Assembly: GCA_020072965.1 (NCBI GenBank)
Contig: JAIQFY010000037.1
Span: forward strand, 1-51,425
Direction: 5' to 3'
Length of the DNA stretch: 51,425 nt
Source: Terriglobia bacterium
GTDB lineage: Bacteria > Acidobacteriota > Terriglobia > JAIQFV01
Shown here: piece by piece, positions 1-8,132 of the stretch
How the letters are laid out: each line of letters starts with the position of its first letter
Numbering within the stretch: position 1 is the stretch's first letter
Notes under the pieces: generated by a model
The model's database searches: none
Seen by the model: the letters and a program-made list of their open reading frames with translations, nothing else
What the model was told of the DNA's origin: nothing
Position numbers and translations under genes: made by a program

Positions 1-207
1 CTCGAAAACATTTACAATCGTCGACGCTTGCACTCCGCGCTGGGCTACCAATCACCCTTGGAGTACGAGGCCAGTTTGATGAAATCAGCACCGGAGGACA
101 CGATACAAGGGAGGGTGGAGAAAGGGGGCGGCCGCCCCCTTCCCCCACGCCCCCATCCCCCGCAGAAACTTAACTATCCTGTCCCTGCTTTCTCTGTCTC
201 AGAGTAA
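1..207 (+). CDS. IS3-family transposase OrfB, C-terminal end (partial)
   Basis: Reading frame 1 is open from the window edge to the TAA at 205-207 and gives 68 residues. It starts LENIYNRRRLHSALGYQSP, the classic end of the DDE integrase core (rve) of IS3-family OrfB proteins, where the YN-RR-H--LGY-SP-EYE block follows the catalytic glutamate helix. The tail after the SPLEYEASL block is a proline- and glycine-rich extension that is not conserved in the family. Whether the missing part is intact cannot be told. The frame is short of the usual track limit only because it has no start codon here. Confidence 0.85.
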   Translation, partial: LENIYNRRRLHSALGYQSPLEYEASLMKSAPEDTIQGRVEKGGGRPLPPRPHPPQKLNYPVPAFSVSE

Positions 208-219
208 GGGTGCAGTCCA
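1..219 (+). mobile_element. Right end of an IS3-family (IS150-like) insertion sequence, cut by the window edge
   Basis: The first 207 bases are the 3' end of an IS3-type OrfB transposase, and about 12 bases after its stop the sequence reads GGGTGCAGTCCA (208-219), which resembles the inner-to-outer reading of an IS150-group right terminal repeat. The left end lies outside the window, so the target duplication cannot be checked. The boundary at 219 is inferred from the terminal CA and could be off by several bases. Confidence 0.6.
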
Positions 220-311
220 CCCTCTTCCGGGGGTGGGGACTTGACGTGACGCGGCGGGATGTTTGTGAGTGTTACTCCTTCAACTTCAAATGACCATATG
301 GAGGTATCTTG

Positions 312-851
312 ATGTTCCGTCTAATCTCCTTCTCCGCGGCCGTTCTCTTCATGGGGACCCTGGCATTCGCGGAGGTTGTGAATTTTGCCCCGGCGGGATT
401 TCTCGTCCGGCATGAAACGACGATCGATGCTCCAGCAGACAAGGTTTACACCGCTTTGACCAGCGGGGTCGGCAGCTGGTGGAGTTCTGAGCATACCTAT
501 TCCCAGGATTCTAAGAACTTGTCGATCGATGCCCGCCCGGGGGGATGCTTCTGCGAGAAGCTCCCGAACGGGGGTGGGGTCAGACATATGACTGTCGTCT
601 TCGCGTCTCCTGGTCATCTGCTGCGGATGACAGGTGCCCTTGGTCCTTTGCAGGAATCGGGCATTGCCGGGAGTATGACATGGAGTCTCACCTCGAGCGC
701 CACAACCACAAAGGTGGTGCTCTCGTACAGTGTTGGCGGGTACATGCAGGGAGGTTTTGAGAAGATCGCTCCCATCGTTGACGCCGTGCTCGGCGAGCAG
801 TTCAATCGCTTCAAGAATTTTGTCGAAACAGGCAAACCTGTCGTGAAGTAG
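312..851 (+). CDS. Secreted SRPBCC (START-like) domain protein
   Basis: A 179-residue protein with a signal peptide (cleavage near AFA-EV, residue 21) followed by one SRPBCC/polyketide-cyclase-like fold. The family signs are ETTIDAPADKVYTALTSGVGSWW at the front (helix-grip strand and first helix, quoted here in pieces: TTIDAPADKVYTAL then GSWW), a central strand block with PGGCFCEKLPNGGGVRH, and a C-terminal long helix ending NRFKNFVETG. Such proteins bind hydrophobic ligands; the ligand is unknown. I chose ATG 312 rather than TTG 309 because GGAGG at 300-304 is then 7 bases away. It stands alone between an IS remnant and a repeat element, so context says little about its role. Confidence 0.75.
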   Translation: MFRLISFSAAVLFMGTLAFAEVVNFAPAGFLVRHETTIDAPADKVYTALTSGVGSWWSSEHTYSQDSKNLSIDARPGGCFCEKLPNGGGVRHMTVVFASPGHLLRMTGALGPLQESGIAGSMTWSLTSSATTTKVVLSYSVGGYMQGGFEKIAPIVDAVLGEQFNRFKNFVETGKPVVK

Positions 852-893
852 AGTGTTCCGGGATGGGAGCAGAGGTGTCGGGTGTCAAGGATA

Positions 894-1137
894 CAGTTCC
901 CAGTTCTCAGTTATCAGTTCTCAGTTGGCAAAACAAAGGAGAGGCTGGAAGCGGAATTCGGAAGTCAGAATTCACACGTCAGAGATTAGAAGCTGAAGAG
1001 AGAACACCTCGCATTCTGGTCCCGGGAAAAGGCACTCTGGACTCTCGCTGTGTTTCCGCTTATCCGGAAACTCGACCCTGGATTCCATCTTTCCGACCTC
1101 TTACAACTGGCTACTGGGAACTGATCACCGACAACTG
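894..1137. repeat. Dispersed imperfect inverted-repeat element, copy 1 (CAGTTCTCAGTT type)
   Basis: The gap 852-1153 is filled by a 244-bp element. It opens with tandem CAGTTCCCAGTTCTCAGTT units and closes with ACAACTGGCTACTGGGAACTG, the same motif inverted; inside are GAAGTCAGAATTC-like units on the left and TTCCGACCTC on the right. A second copy with the same ends and a related centre (CTC-TGTTTC-GC-T-TC) sits at 11443-11673. It encodes no convincing protein. The structure suggests a MITE-like or RNA-folding intergenic repeat. Confidence 0.7.
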
Positions 1138-1153
1138 TTCTTCCACTTTGTAC

Positions 1154-2362
1154 TCAGCGCTCTGCGTAGTATCCGTCGCGGGTTTGTACCACCAAGTCTT
1201 TCTGCCGGGTTGTTAAATGCACCTTGTGATAGCCCGGTCCGGAATCGGCTTTCTCGGGTGTATAGCCGAGGCTGTACTGACTGCGCAATTCCTCTTGAAT
1301 TTGAGTGTAGATCTGGTCGATGGACTCTTTCTTTGAGACTTCAAAGAGCCGGGCGCCGGTCTCCTGGGAAACGCGTTCAAGAATCGTCTTTCCATCCGGC
1401 CGTGACTCCTGAGGGTATCGCCTTCCCTGACCCCCGTGCCCTCCCATCCCACCCCCCATGCCGGGACCACCAAAACCACCCGCGCGCCCGTATGCCTCCT
1501 CATCGCGGAACAGGATGGAGTAGACCAGCGTGTTGGCGCGCTGGGCCGACTCGATGGCTTGCTCCAGTGTTGTCTTACTGCCCATGTCCACGCCGTCGGA
1601 GAGAATGATGAGGGCCTTGCGGCCCTGCTGCTTCTGCATCAGCTCGTTTGATGCCAAGAGGACCGCGTCATAAAGCAAGGTACCGACGCCCCGTCCCATC
1701 CCACTGCGGCCCTGGCCCGGCCGCTGGCCGGGTCGAGGGGCAGGCGAACGGCTTCCACTCTGTTGCCTGGGCTGTGGCACCTCCAGCAGCCCCAGGGCGG
1801 ACTCCAATTTCTGCCGGGACGAGGTGAGATCCTGGAGGAGTTCCACCTCCCGGTCGAAGTGAATCACGAATGCCGAGTCTTTCTCTGGATGCAGCACTTG
1901 ATCCAGAAAGCTGTAGCTTGCCCGGCGTTCCTGGTCGAGAACGCGCCTCTGGCTCATGCTGGTGTCGACCAACAGACCCAGCGTCAGGGGCAGATTGGTT
2001 TCTTGCATGAAATAACGAATGATCTGAGGATGGCCATCCTGCTCCAGGAGGAAATCGTTCTGGGTGAGGTTGCGTACGATCTGCCCATGCTTGTCTCGCA
2101 CAGTGGCCAAGAGGGTGACCCCTTTGACTTCAATCGAGATATCCGGTTTCTGCTGGCTCTGCAGCGGCCAACTTGGCAGGAGGAGCAACACCATCAGGAG
2201 CAGAGGCCATCGTCCTGACACGAGGACCCACCATTTTCCTGACCTATCCCTTGAGAGGTGATCACAAACCTCGGAAACCCCCTTGAGACAGAGCAGCTTC
2301 TCCGACCATGGATTGCCCCCTCGCGCTGTATCGGACACGGATCCACCCTTTGAAAAAAACAT
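1154..2362 (-). CDS. VWFA-related secreted protein of the acidobacterial type
   Basis: 402 residues. After a long N-terminal leader comes a hydrophobic segment (about residues 52-66, ending LQSQQ) that should act as signal peptide or anchor. Next is the beta-rich N-region with VRNLTQNDFLLEQDG, then a von Willebrand A fold with the metal-site motif DTSMS at 133-137 and the strand IILSDGVD at 252-259. The fold is interrupted by low-complexity Pro/Gly/Arg stretches (about 196-226 and 290-315). The C-terminal block QYSLGYTPEK plus GYHKVHL is the hallmark end of the VWFA-related proteins that are strongly expanded in Acidobacteriota. The start at 2362 has GAGGAG 8 bases upstream; a later start nearer the hydrophobic segment would give a more usual signal peptide. 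Function is probably adhesion or protein binding outside the cell. Confidence 0.88.
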   Translation of the reverse strand: MFFSKGGSVSDTARGGNPWSEKLLCLKGVSEVCDHLSRDRSGKWWVLVSGRWPLLLMVLLLLPSWPLQSQQKPDISIEVKGVTLLATVRDKHGQIVRNLTQNDFLLEQDGHPQIIRYFMQETNLPLTLGLLVDTSMSQRRVLDQERRASYSFLDQVLHPEKDSAFVIHFDREVELLQDLTSSRQKLESALGLLEVPQPRQQSGSRSPAPRPGQRPGQGRSGMGRGVGTLLYDAVLLASNELMQKQQGRKALIILSDGVDMGSKTTLEQAIESAQRANTLVYSILFRDEEAYGRAGGFGGPGMGGGMGGHGGQGRRYPQESRPDGKTILERVSQETGARLFEVSKKESIDQIYTQIQEELRSQYSLGYTPEKADSGPGYHKVHLTTRQKDLVVQTRDGYYAER

Positions 2363-2697
2363 TTAATCACTCCTCACCTGGCATCCCTGCTTTGATGGGA
2401 GTTCTTGCAATAGAGTTGTGAGCTTCCGGCGTTCTTGCAGGGAGAATTGGAAGAGTCCTGGAAACGGGTCAGGCCGTTCTCTCATGATCCTGTTCGGCAT
2501 CTGGCGTGGGCCCTTGGCTCCTGTTGAAGATCGAGCTCCGCCTGGAGCAAAAGATCATTCATACTTCCCCTTTAAAGGAGAGGACACGTTTCAATTTCAT
2601 GCTTGGGAATAAGGGATACATCGGCGACCACTTTGACTCTTATAACGAATTGGAAAGGATGACTTCCGAAGTCGATGATGCGTCGTCCGATGAACAG
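2363..2697. other. Intergenic gap without a supported gene
   Basis: 335 bases between two minus-strand genes. The upstream part holds the ribosome binding site of the VWFA gene. An open frame on the plus strand (2506-2799) runs into the 3' end of the amidohydrolase antisense and has no ribosome binding site or recognisable domain, so I do not call it. No clear terminator or operator was seen. Confidence 0.5.
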
Positions 2698-4083
2698 CTA
2701 CTTTGCCCAGGCGAGCATTTTGTCGAGTGCATCCCGATCCTGGAACCGGCCGTTCGACACCACCGCCTGAATTCTCTGAGTGTTTCGGATATCGTCTAAC
2801 GGGTTGGCGTCCAACAGGACGAGGTCTGCAAGCTTACCCTTCCCAATGGTTCCCAGTGTCGCCTCCAGGCCCAGGAACTTCGCCGGGTTGAGGATGGCAG
2901 CACGCAGTGCATCGACCGGAGTCAGCCCAGCCTGAACCAGTAGCACGAGTTCATCGTGCAGGCTGAAGCCTGGAAAGCAGTAAGGATTGCCGGTGTCGGT
3001 TCCGGCCAGGAACTGAACGCCGGCGCGACGCATGGCGCCGATCAGCTCAAAATATTTGGGATAGACCTTCTTTGCATAAGCATATTCTTCTTCCGCCCTG
3101 AGGTTGGACCGCGCTTCGGCCCTCCGTTCCCATCTCTCTTTGACTTCGGACGGCATATACTTGAGGCGGGGGTCATCCCTGAAGCCCCTTTCTTCCCTGG
3201 AGGCAGAGCTCCGCAGCACGGTCAGCGTGGGGCACTGCCACGTCCCGTTCTTTACAAACCGCTGGAATAGCGCTGCTGCTTTCCTGCTGTTGTACTTGGC
3301 GAATGCTCTCGCTTCGATGAGGGATCGGGCTCCAAAAGGAGTATTTTGTGGAAGCTGTCTTCTGATTTCCTCTTCGTCGTCCGAGCAGGCCAAAAAGATT
3401 CCAGTCAGGTGTTCAATGCTTTTTTGCCCCGCGTCGGAGGCCTCAGCCGCGGAGACGGACCAGGGGACGTGGCCGGCGAAGGGGATCCCCTGCGACTTTG
3501 CCTCTTCCGCGATGCCGAAGTAGGCGTCGCGGGGAAGGAACGAATAGACCTTCACAAAGTCGGCACCCCATTTCTTGACCCTGAGGACAGCCTTCCGGCC
3601 CTCGCCCTCGTTGCCCACGGCGATGGAATTCGGCCAGAATGGGCGTGGACCGTCAAGAATGGGACTGGCGACGATCATCCGCGGCCCCAGGAGTGAACCG
3701 TCGGTCAATTCCTGGCGCCATCGCAGCAACTCCGGGGTGCCAAACATCTGCCGGATGCCGGTAACACCATTGGCGGTGAAGAGCGGGAGGGAATGCTTGT
3801 CGTACCAGTGAACATGCATGTCCCACAAACCCGGAATTAGAAACTTGCCTTCGGCATTCACCACCTTCGCCCCTGCGGGCACTGGAACCTGATCGGATTT
3901 TCCGACGTCAGCGATTCGATTGCCGGTGATCAGGACAGTCACATCGGGCACGGCGATCCCGCCGACGACATCGATAAGGGTGACGTGAACCAAAGCAAGG
4001 GACTCGTGGCTGGAGTTCTGCTTGGTTTGTATCAAGAACAGCACTGCAAGGGTGATAAGAAATAAAGCTAACGCCTTTTTCAC
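2698..4083 (-). CDS. Secreted metal-dependent amidohydrolase (imidazolonepropionase/prolidase-like)
   Basis: 461 residues with an N-terminal hydrophobic signal segment (residues 3-20). The amidohydrolase fold is clear: the small beta domain with GNRIADVG, the first metal pair in GLWDMHVHWY (H90, H92), a lysine in GADFVKVYSF (K178) at the place of the bridging carbamylated lysine, H205 in AGHVPWS, H225 in KSIEHLTG, and the last metal Asp in AGTDTGNP, followed by the C-terminal GKGKLADLVLLDANPL block. This subgroup usually acts on amide or ester bonds of small molecules or dipeptides outside the cytoplasm; the substrate cannot be told. It stands alone. A palindrome-rich element lies upstream. 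Confidence 0.85.
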   Translation of the reverse strand: MKKALALFLITLAVLFLIQTKQNSSHESLALVHVTLIDVVGGIAVPDVTVLITGNRIADVGKSDQVPVPAGAKVVNAEGKFLIPGLWDMHVHWYDKHSLPLFTANGVTGIRQMFGTPELLRWRQELTDGSLLGPRMIVASPILDGPRPFWPNSIAVGNEGEGRKAVLRVKKWGADFVKVYSFLPRDAYFGIAEEAKSQGIPFAGHVPWSVSAAEASDAGQKSIEHLTGIFLACSDDEEEIRRQLPQNTPFGARSLIEARAFAKYNSRKAAALFQRFVKNGTWQCPTLTVLRSSASREERGFRDDPRLKYMPSEVKERWERRAEARSNLRAEEEYAYAKKVYPKYFELIGAMRRAGVQFLAGTDTGNPYCFPGFSLHDELVLLVQAGLTPVDALRAAILNPAKFLGLEATLGTIGKGKLADLVLLDANPLDDIRNTQRIQAVVSNGRFQDRDALDKMLAWAK

Positions 4084-4288
4084 GACACCTTCCTCTTTCG
4101 TTCAATAAGCATGATGAATTCTGGTGACGAATGAAATCAACTCACGAAGCGGCTTGCTTTGGTAGCCGTGATCCCGTCCGCCATGGCGGAGATCACGGGC
4201 TTTTGCGGCCTGTGGGAACAAGCCCGCGACCCCTCGGAGCGGGATCCCGGCTTCCAAAGCATGGGTAGGTCAACCTCGGTGAGCCGGT

Positions 4289-4704
4289 GGCTGTCACGAA
4301 TGGCACAGATTAAGGGCCTGACAGTCTGAATTAGCGAAATCCCTGAAAGGGATTCATTCATCAGCCCAGGGCAACGCCCTGGGTTTGAAATCCCTTAATT
4401 TTCCCGAATCCGCCGGGTCGGATTCCACACGACATAGCCTGTTGTCTGATCCCGCCTGGACGGGGTCAGTACAAATCGGGGGGCTGCATTAACCCCGAGC
4501 CATCCGCCTGAGCCGGACGTTGGGACGGCTCTTGCCGGGACACCTGGAATCTTCGATTCTTAGGGAACCCCTTCAGGGTTCCTGACTAATCCAAGATGGG
4601 GCACATACCCAGGGCGATGCCCTGGGCTGATATAGGCATCCCTTTCAGGGATGGAGCCCCTTGTTCCACCAGCGGCCTTAACTTTGTGCCATTCGTGGCT
4701 GTCA
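4289..4704. repeat. Giant (about 416 bp) inverted-repeat element built of nested palindromes
   Basis: The gap 4084-4734 is occupied by this element. The outer ends are inverted copies: GGCTGTCACGAATGGCACA at 4289 and TGTGCCATTCGTGGCTGTC ending near 4703. Each arm then carries the same two hairpins in mirror order: ATCCCTGAAAGGGAT with CCCAGGGCAACGCCCTGGG in the left arm (about 4338-4383), and CCCAGGGCGATGCCCTGGG with ATCCCTTTCAGGGAT in the right arm (about 4609-4653). The middle has further short palindromes (AATCCGCCGGGTCGGATT). No transposase or credible protein is inside, so it looks like a non-autonomous mobile or structural repeat. The left flank 4137-4288 holds another hairpin-rich piece (GATCCCGTCCGCCATGGCGG). 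Confidence 0.75.
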
Positions 4705-4734
4705 CAATATTTTGGAGTGTTTCGCAATTCAGGC

Positions 4735-7700
4735 CTAAACCTCCAAGATCTGCCCGGTCGCAGTAAAGAGCAACCCTTGCCTCACCCGTCGGGAGCCGAG
4801 CACTCCCGCCGCAGCGAGCATCCCGGCATAGGTGCGAAGTTGCTGGACGTATTCCGGATAGGGAGAAGTCGTTAAATCAGCGGAAACTGAATTCGTCTTG
4901 TAGTCAATGATCCAAACCTCATTGGCCGACAACGCCACCAGATCAACCGAGCCCACGAGAAGACGGCCCTTGCCATCGGCCTTGACGACCGGATATTCCG
5001 ACTCCATTTGAAAGCCATTGCCCAAAATTCCGGCGTTCCGAAGCGAGGAGATGGCGCGCTCGACATCGCCCACGGCTTCGTCGAGATGATTGCAGCCCGG
5101 AATTTGTGCCGCGGCCGCTTGGACCAGTTGCTTGACACTGGCTTTTGATCCGGAAACAACGGCGGCCAAAACCTCATGAACAAGCTGGCCAAACTCCGAA
5201 CCGAAGCGGCCCTCCTGGTTTTTTCCCCGCTGGGTATCCGCCCGGTCTGAAAGGCGGTCTTCGTCTTCCGGGACAAGTGCCATCTCGTGGATGGCCATGG
5301 TGACGGCAAGGGGCTCAGCGATCGGCCGGGAAGACGCTTTCAACGCTTCTCCCCATTTCTTTCGCGACTGCTCAATGGCCAAGTCAAATTCTTCTGTGGT
5401 GGCGATTTCACGAAAGGAAGGGGCTGGAGAAATCCTCTCCGCCCAAGCTGGCAGAAGGGCGCGGGAATACATGCGCTCCATGTGGAGCAAGCCGGCAGGG
5501 AGATTCTCGGCGAGTTGACTCGTCCCCGGAACGCCCCTGGGATTATCCGGCAGTGGAAGGATGAGCATATCCCGCGCCCGGGTCGCGGCCACGTAATACA
5601 ACCGCTTGCGTTCCTCAGCCGCGTAACTCTTTTCTTGATCGAACGCCGTGCTCCCGGGGGGAAGGCTGACCTTGATCGGATCCACATCAATGCCCCAAGA
5701 CTTACCATCGTGGCTGACGTACCAGGCCTTGGGCAGGTCACGCACCGCCGAAATCGAATCAAAGCCGTCCCAGATAATGACCACAGGAAACTCCAACCCC
5801 TTGGCCTGGTGAATCGACAGAACGCGAACGGCGGAGACATCCACCGGATCGGGTGGATCCATCTGCACAGGATCATCCACCCATTTCCGGATTTCCTGGG
5901 TCACCCCATCGAAGTCAGAGCTGCTTTCGGCCGCCATCAAGTCCATCTCCATGATGATTTCTCTCATCATACTCAGGGTCAGTGCTCCGTTGGGCATCAG
6001 AGCCACCGACCGGCCAAAACCCGATCGTTCGAGCAGGTCCAGCGCCGTTGCCGAAGGTGGTCGGGAATAGCGATGTCGTCTCAAGTCGCGCACAAATTCC
6101 CGCGCAGACTGCGCGCGTGCCGCGGCCTCTTTGAGCTCCTCACGGGCTCCCCTCAATGCTTCTTCGTCGCACTGTGCGACAAGCAGGTCCGCGTAATCGA
6201 TTGCAAAAAATGGTGGACGGAACAGCGCGGCCTGGGCCACGCCGTCTTGTGGGTCCGCAATCGCACGCAGGCCAAGAATAAACATCCGCACCAGTGGTTC
6301 CAAAAGGAACAGTCTGCCGCCTCGGGCAGAATAAGGGACGTTGTACCGCCGAAATGCCTCCAGCAGGAACGGGACGTAACTGGTTGATCGCGCGAGAACC
6401 GTCACATCTTCAAATCGAATTTCTCGTTCTTCGTCCGAGGTGGGATCGCGCACTTTGTCTTTCCTTGAGTGGACCATCCAACGTACGTACCGCGCCAGCA
6501 TTTCTGCTTCCACGAGTATTCCATCCGGCTTTTTCTCAAAGCCGGTGTAAGGTAGCCCCCGCAGGCATGGAGTGCTCGCCTCATGAATAACCCCGCTTGG
6601 AGCTAAGGGGTCGTAAAATGACTTTCCAGAGATTTCATGGACGGAACTTGTACCCGGCAAATGCTCGCCGAGAATCTCTTTGAATCGGCGGTTGAAGGCA
6701 TCGATGAGTTGTGGCCGGCTGCGGAAGTTGGCCGCCAAGCTCACTTCAAGGGCGCCTTGTTGCCCGAGTAACCGGCGAGCTCGATCATAGGACCGGATGT
6801 CCGCTCTCCGAAAACGGTAGATGGACTGCTTGGGGTCGCCGACAATCGTCAAACGTCCCGGCGAGAGCATGACCTCTTCCCAAGTCCTTGCACGGGCGGG
6901 GGCGGCTTCCGCCAGGAAGAACATGATTTCCATCTGCAATGGGTCGGTGTCCTGGAATTCGTCCACAAGGATGTGGTCGAAGAGCCCTTGATAGAAACCC
7001 CGCAGTTCCTTGTTTTCACGAATGCGATTGCGAAATTGCAGCAACAGATCCAAGTGATCCACCGCCTGGTGCCGCTCCTTCACAGACTCATAGATTTGGA
7101 TAACGACCGGAGACAAACGCACCAGGCGAGCAGCCATCCATTCGAAAAAAGGACGGGTAAGCTGGTCCTGATAGGATATTTCCGGAGATTGGCGGTCTGC
7201 CTTGGCCCGGCCATAGTCTTTCGCCAGACGAAAGACACGATCATCGCCATTGCAGTCGCCCCCCTTCGTCAGTGTCTTCGGTTTAATGTCAGTCAGCTGG
7301 ACCATTAGTTCGAGGGCTTCTCCAGGATCTGATAGTTCAAGCAATCCCCGGAGAGGCTCCAGGAGCGATCGAAAGAGCCGATGCCCCTTCGAATCCCCCG
7401 AAAGCGATTCAATTTTTCGGGTGATCTCTCCTGCCAGTCTCTCGGTCTTCTTGAGATCCGGCGGACCGATTTCAAACTCCCGGGGTGGAATGTCGCGATG
7501 AGTGATGAACCCCTCCACCAGAGAATCGAGTCCATTCCAAATGTGAAATTCTCCCGAATAGGATCGCAGGCGAAGGCCGGCCGCCAGAAAATCGCAAACT
7601 GTCTTTTCAACTTCCTTCCCCCTCGATGAGTCTTTGACCAGCTGGGAAAGGGTCCCGGTTTGTGCGGCCCGGACCAGGTATTCCAGCGTCTCGGAGACAA

Positions 7701-8127
7701 GCTCGGCTGGATCTTCGAGAATCTCGTATGATGGACTCAGGTTCATCTCGACGGGGCGCAATCGCATCAGGCGGTCGCAGAAGCTGTGGATCGTTCCGAT
7801 GTAGGCACTGTCGATGCGGGAAAGCGCCTCGTGGAGTTGTCTTTCCCTCTTCTGAGAGAGTGCCTTTTGCGAGAGTTCCTGGAGCAGGACCTGTCGAATG
7901 CGGAACTGCAATTCTCCCGCGGAACGGCGCGTAAAGGTAATGGCTGCGAGACGAGTAATTGGAATGGGCTCCCGATGGTCATCTTTTGGCGCAACCAAGG
8001 TGATGAACCTTCGGATGAGGGCGGTCGTCTTGCCGGTTCCCGCGCCCGCATCGATGACGACGTTGCGATCCCGCTCTGAAATCGCAGCCTCGAACGCCTC
8101 CCGATCGATGGTCGGTCTCTGGGTCAT
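4735..8127 (-). CDS. addA: UvrD-type helicase-nuclease, AddA/RecB-like subunit
   Basis: 1130 residues, the usual size for AddA. Helicase superfamily 1A motifs appear in order: Walker A DAGAGTGKTT (26-35), motif Ia ITFTRRSAGEL, the GTIHSFCDRLMR block near 111, Walker B VDEFQDTDPLQ (388-398), motif III GDPKQSIYRFRRADI (430-444), ANFRSRP (466-472), motif V SIHQAKGLEFPVV, and motif VI YVAATRARDML. The C-terminal PD-(D/E)XK nuclease shows GSVDLVAL (D1062), IIDYKTN (D1075, K1077) and QLRTYAGML. It pairs with the upstream addB gene, whose stop is 5 bases before this start, so the two should be made together and form the heterodimer that processes double-strand breaks in the cytoplasm. Upstream order B then A matches many AddAB operons. 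Confidence 0.93.
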   Translation of the reverse strand: MTQRPTIDREAFEAAISERDRNVVIDAGAGTGKTTALIRRFITLVAPKDDHREPIPITRLAAITFTRRSAGELQFRIRQVLLQELSQKALSQKRERQLHEALSRIDSAYIGTIHSFCDRLMRLRPVEMNLSPSYEILEDPAELVSETLEYLVRAAQTGTLSQLVKDSSRGKEVEKTVCDFLAAGLRLRSYSGEFHIWNGLDSLVEGFITHRDIPPREFEIGPPDLKKTERLAGEITRKIESLSGDSKGHRLFRSLLEPLRGLLELSDPGEALELMVQLTDIKPKTLTKGGDCNGDDRVFRLAKDYGRAKADRQSPEISYQDQLTRPFFEWMAARLVRLSPVVIQIYESVKERHQAVDHLDLLLQFRNRIRENKELRGFYQGLFDHILVDEFQDTDPLQMEIMFFLAEAAPARARTWEEVMLSPGRLTIVGDPKQSIYRFRRADIRSYDRARRLLGQQGALEVSLAANFRSRPQLIDAFNRRFKEILGEHLPGTSSVHEISGKSFYDPLAPSGVIHEASTPCLRGLPYTGFEKKPDGILVEAEMLARYVRWMVHSRKDKVRDPTSDEEREIRFEDVTVLARSTSYVPFLLEAFRRYNVPYSARGGRLFLLEPLVRMFILGLRAIADPQDGVAQAALFRPPFFAIDYADLLVAQCDEEALRGAREELKEAAARAQSAREFVRDLRRHRYSRPPSATALDLLERSGFGRSVALMPNGALTLSMMREIIMEMDLMAAESSSDFDGVTQEIRKWVDDPVQMDPPDPVDVSAVRVLSIHQAKGLEFPVVIIWDGFDSISAVRDLPKAWYVSHDGKSWGIDVDPIKVSLPPGSTAFDQEKSYAAEERKRLYYVAATRARDMLILPLPDNPRGVPGTSQLAENLPAGLLHMERMYSRALLPAWAERISPAPSFREIATTEEFDLAIEQSRKKWGEALKASSRPIAEPLAVTMAIHEMALVPEDEDRLSDRADTQRGKNQEGRFGSEFGQLVHEVLAAVVSGSKASVKQLVQAAAAQIPGCNHLDEAVGDVERAISSLRNAGILGNGFQMESEYPVVKADGKGRLLVGSVDLVALSANEVWIIDYKTNSVSADLTTSPYPEYVQQLRTYAGMLAAAGVLGSRRVRQGLLFTATGQILEV

Positions 8128-8132
8128 GAGTC

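Noticed and set aside
863-1216. Open frame of 117 residues on the plus strand
   Set aside because: It lies wholly in the CAGTTCTCAGTT repeat element and runs into the VWFA gene; no ribosome binding site or known motif.
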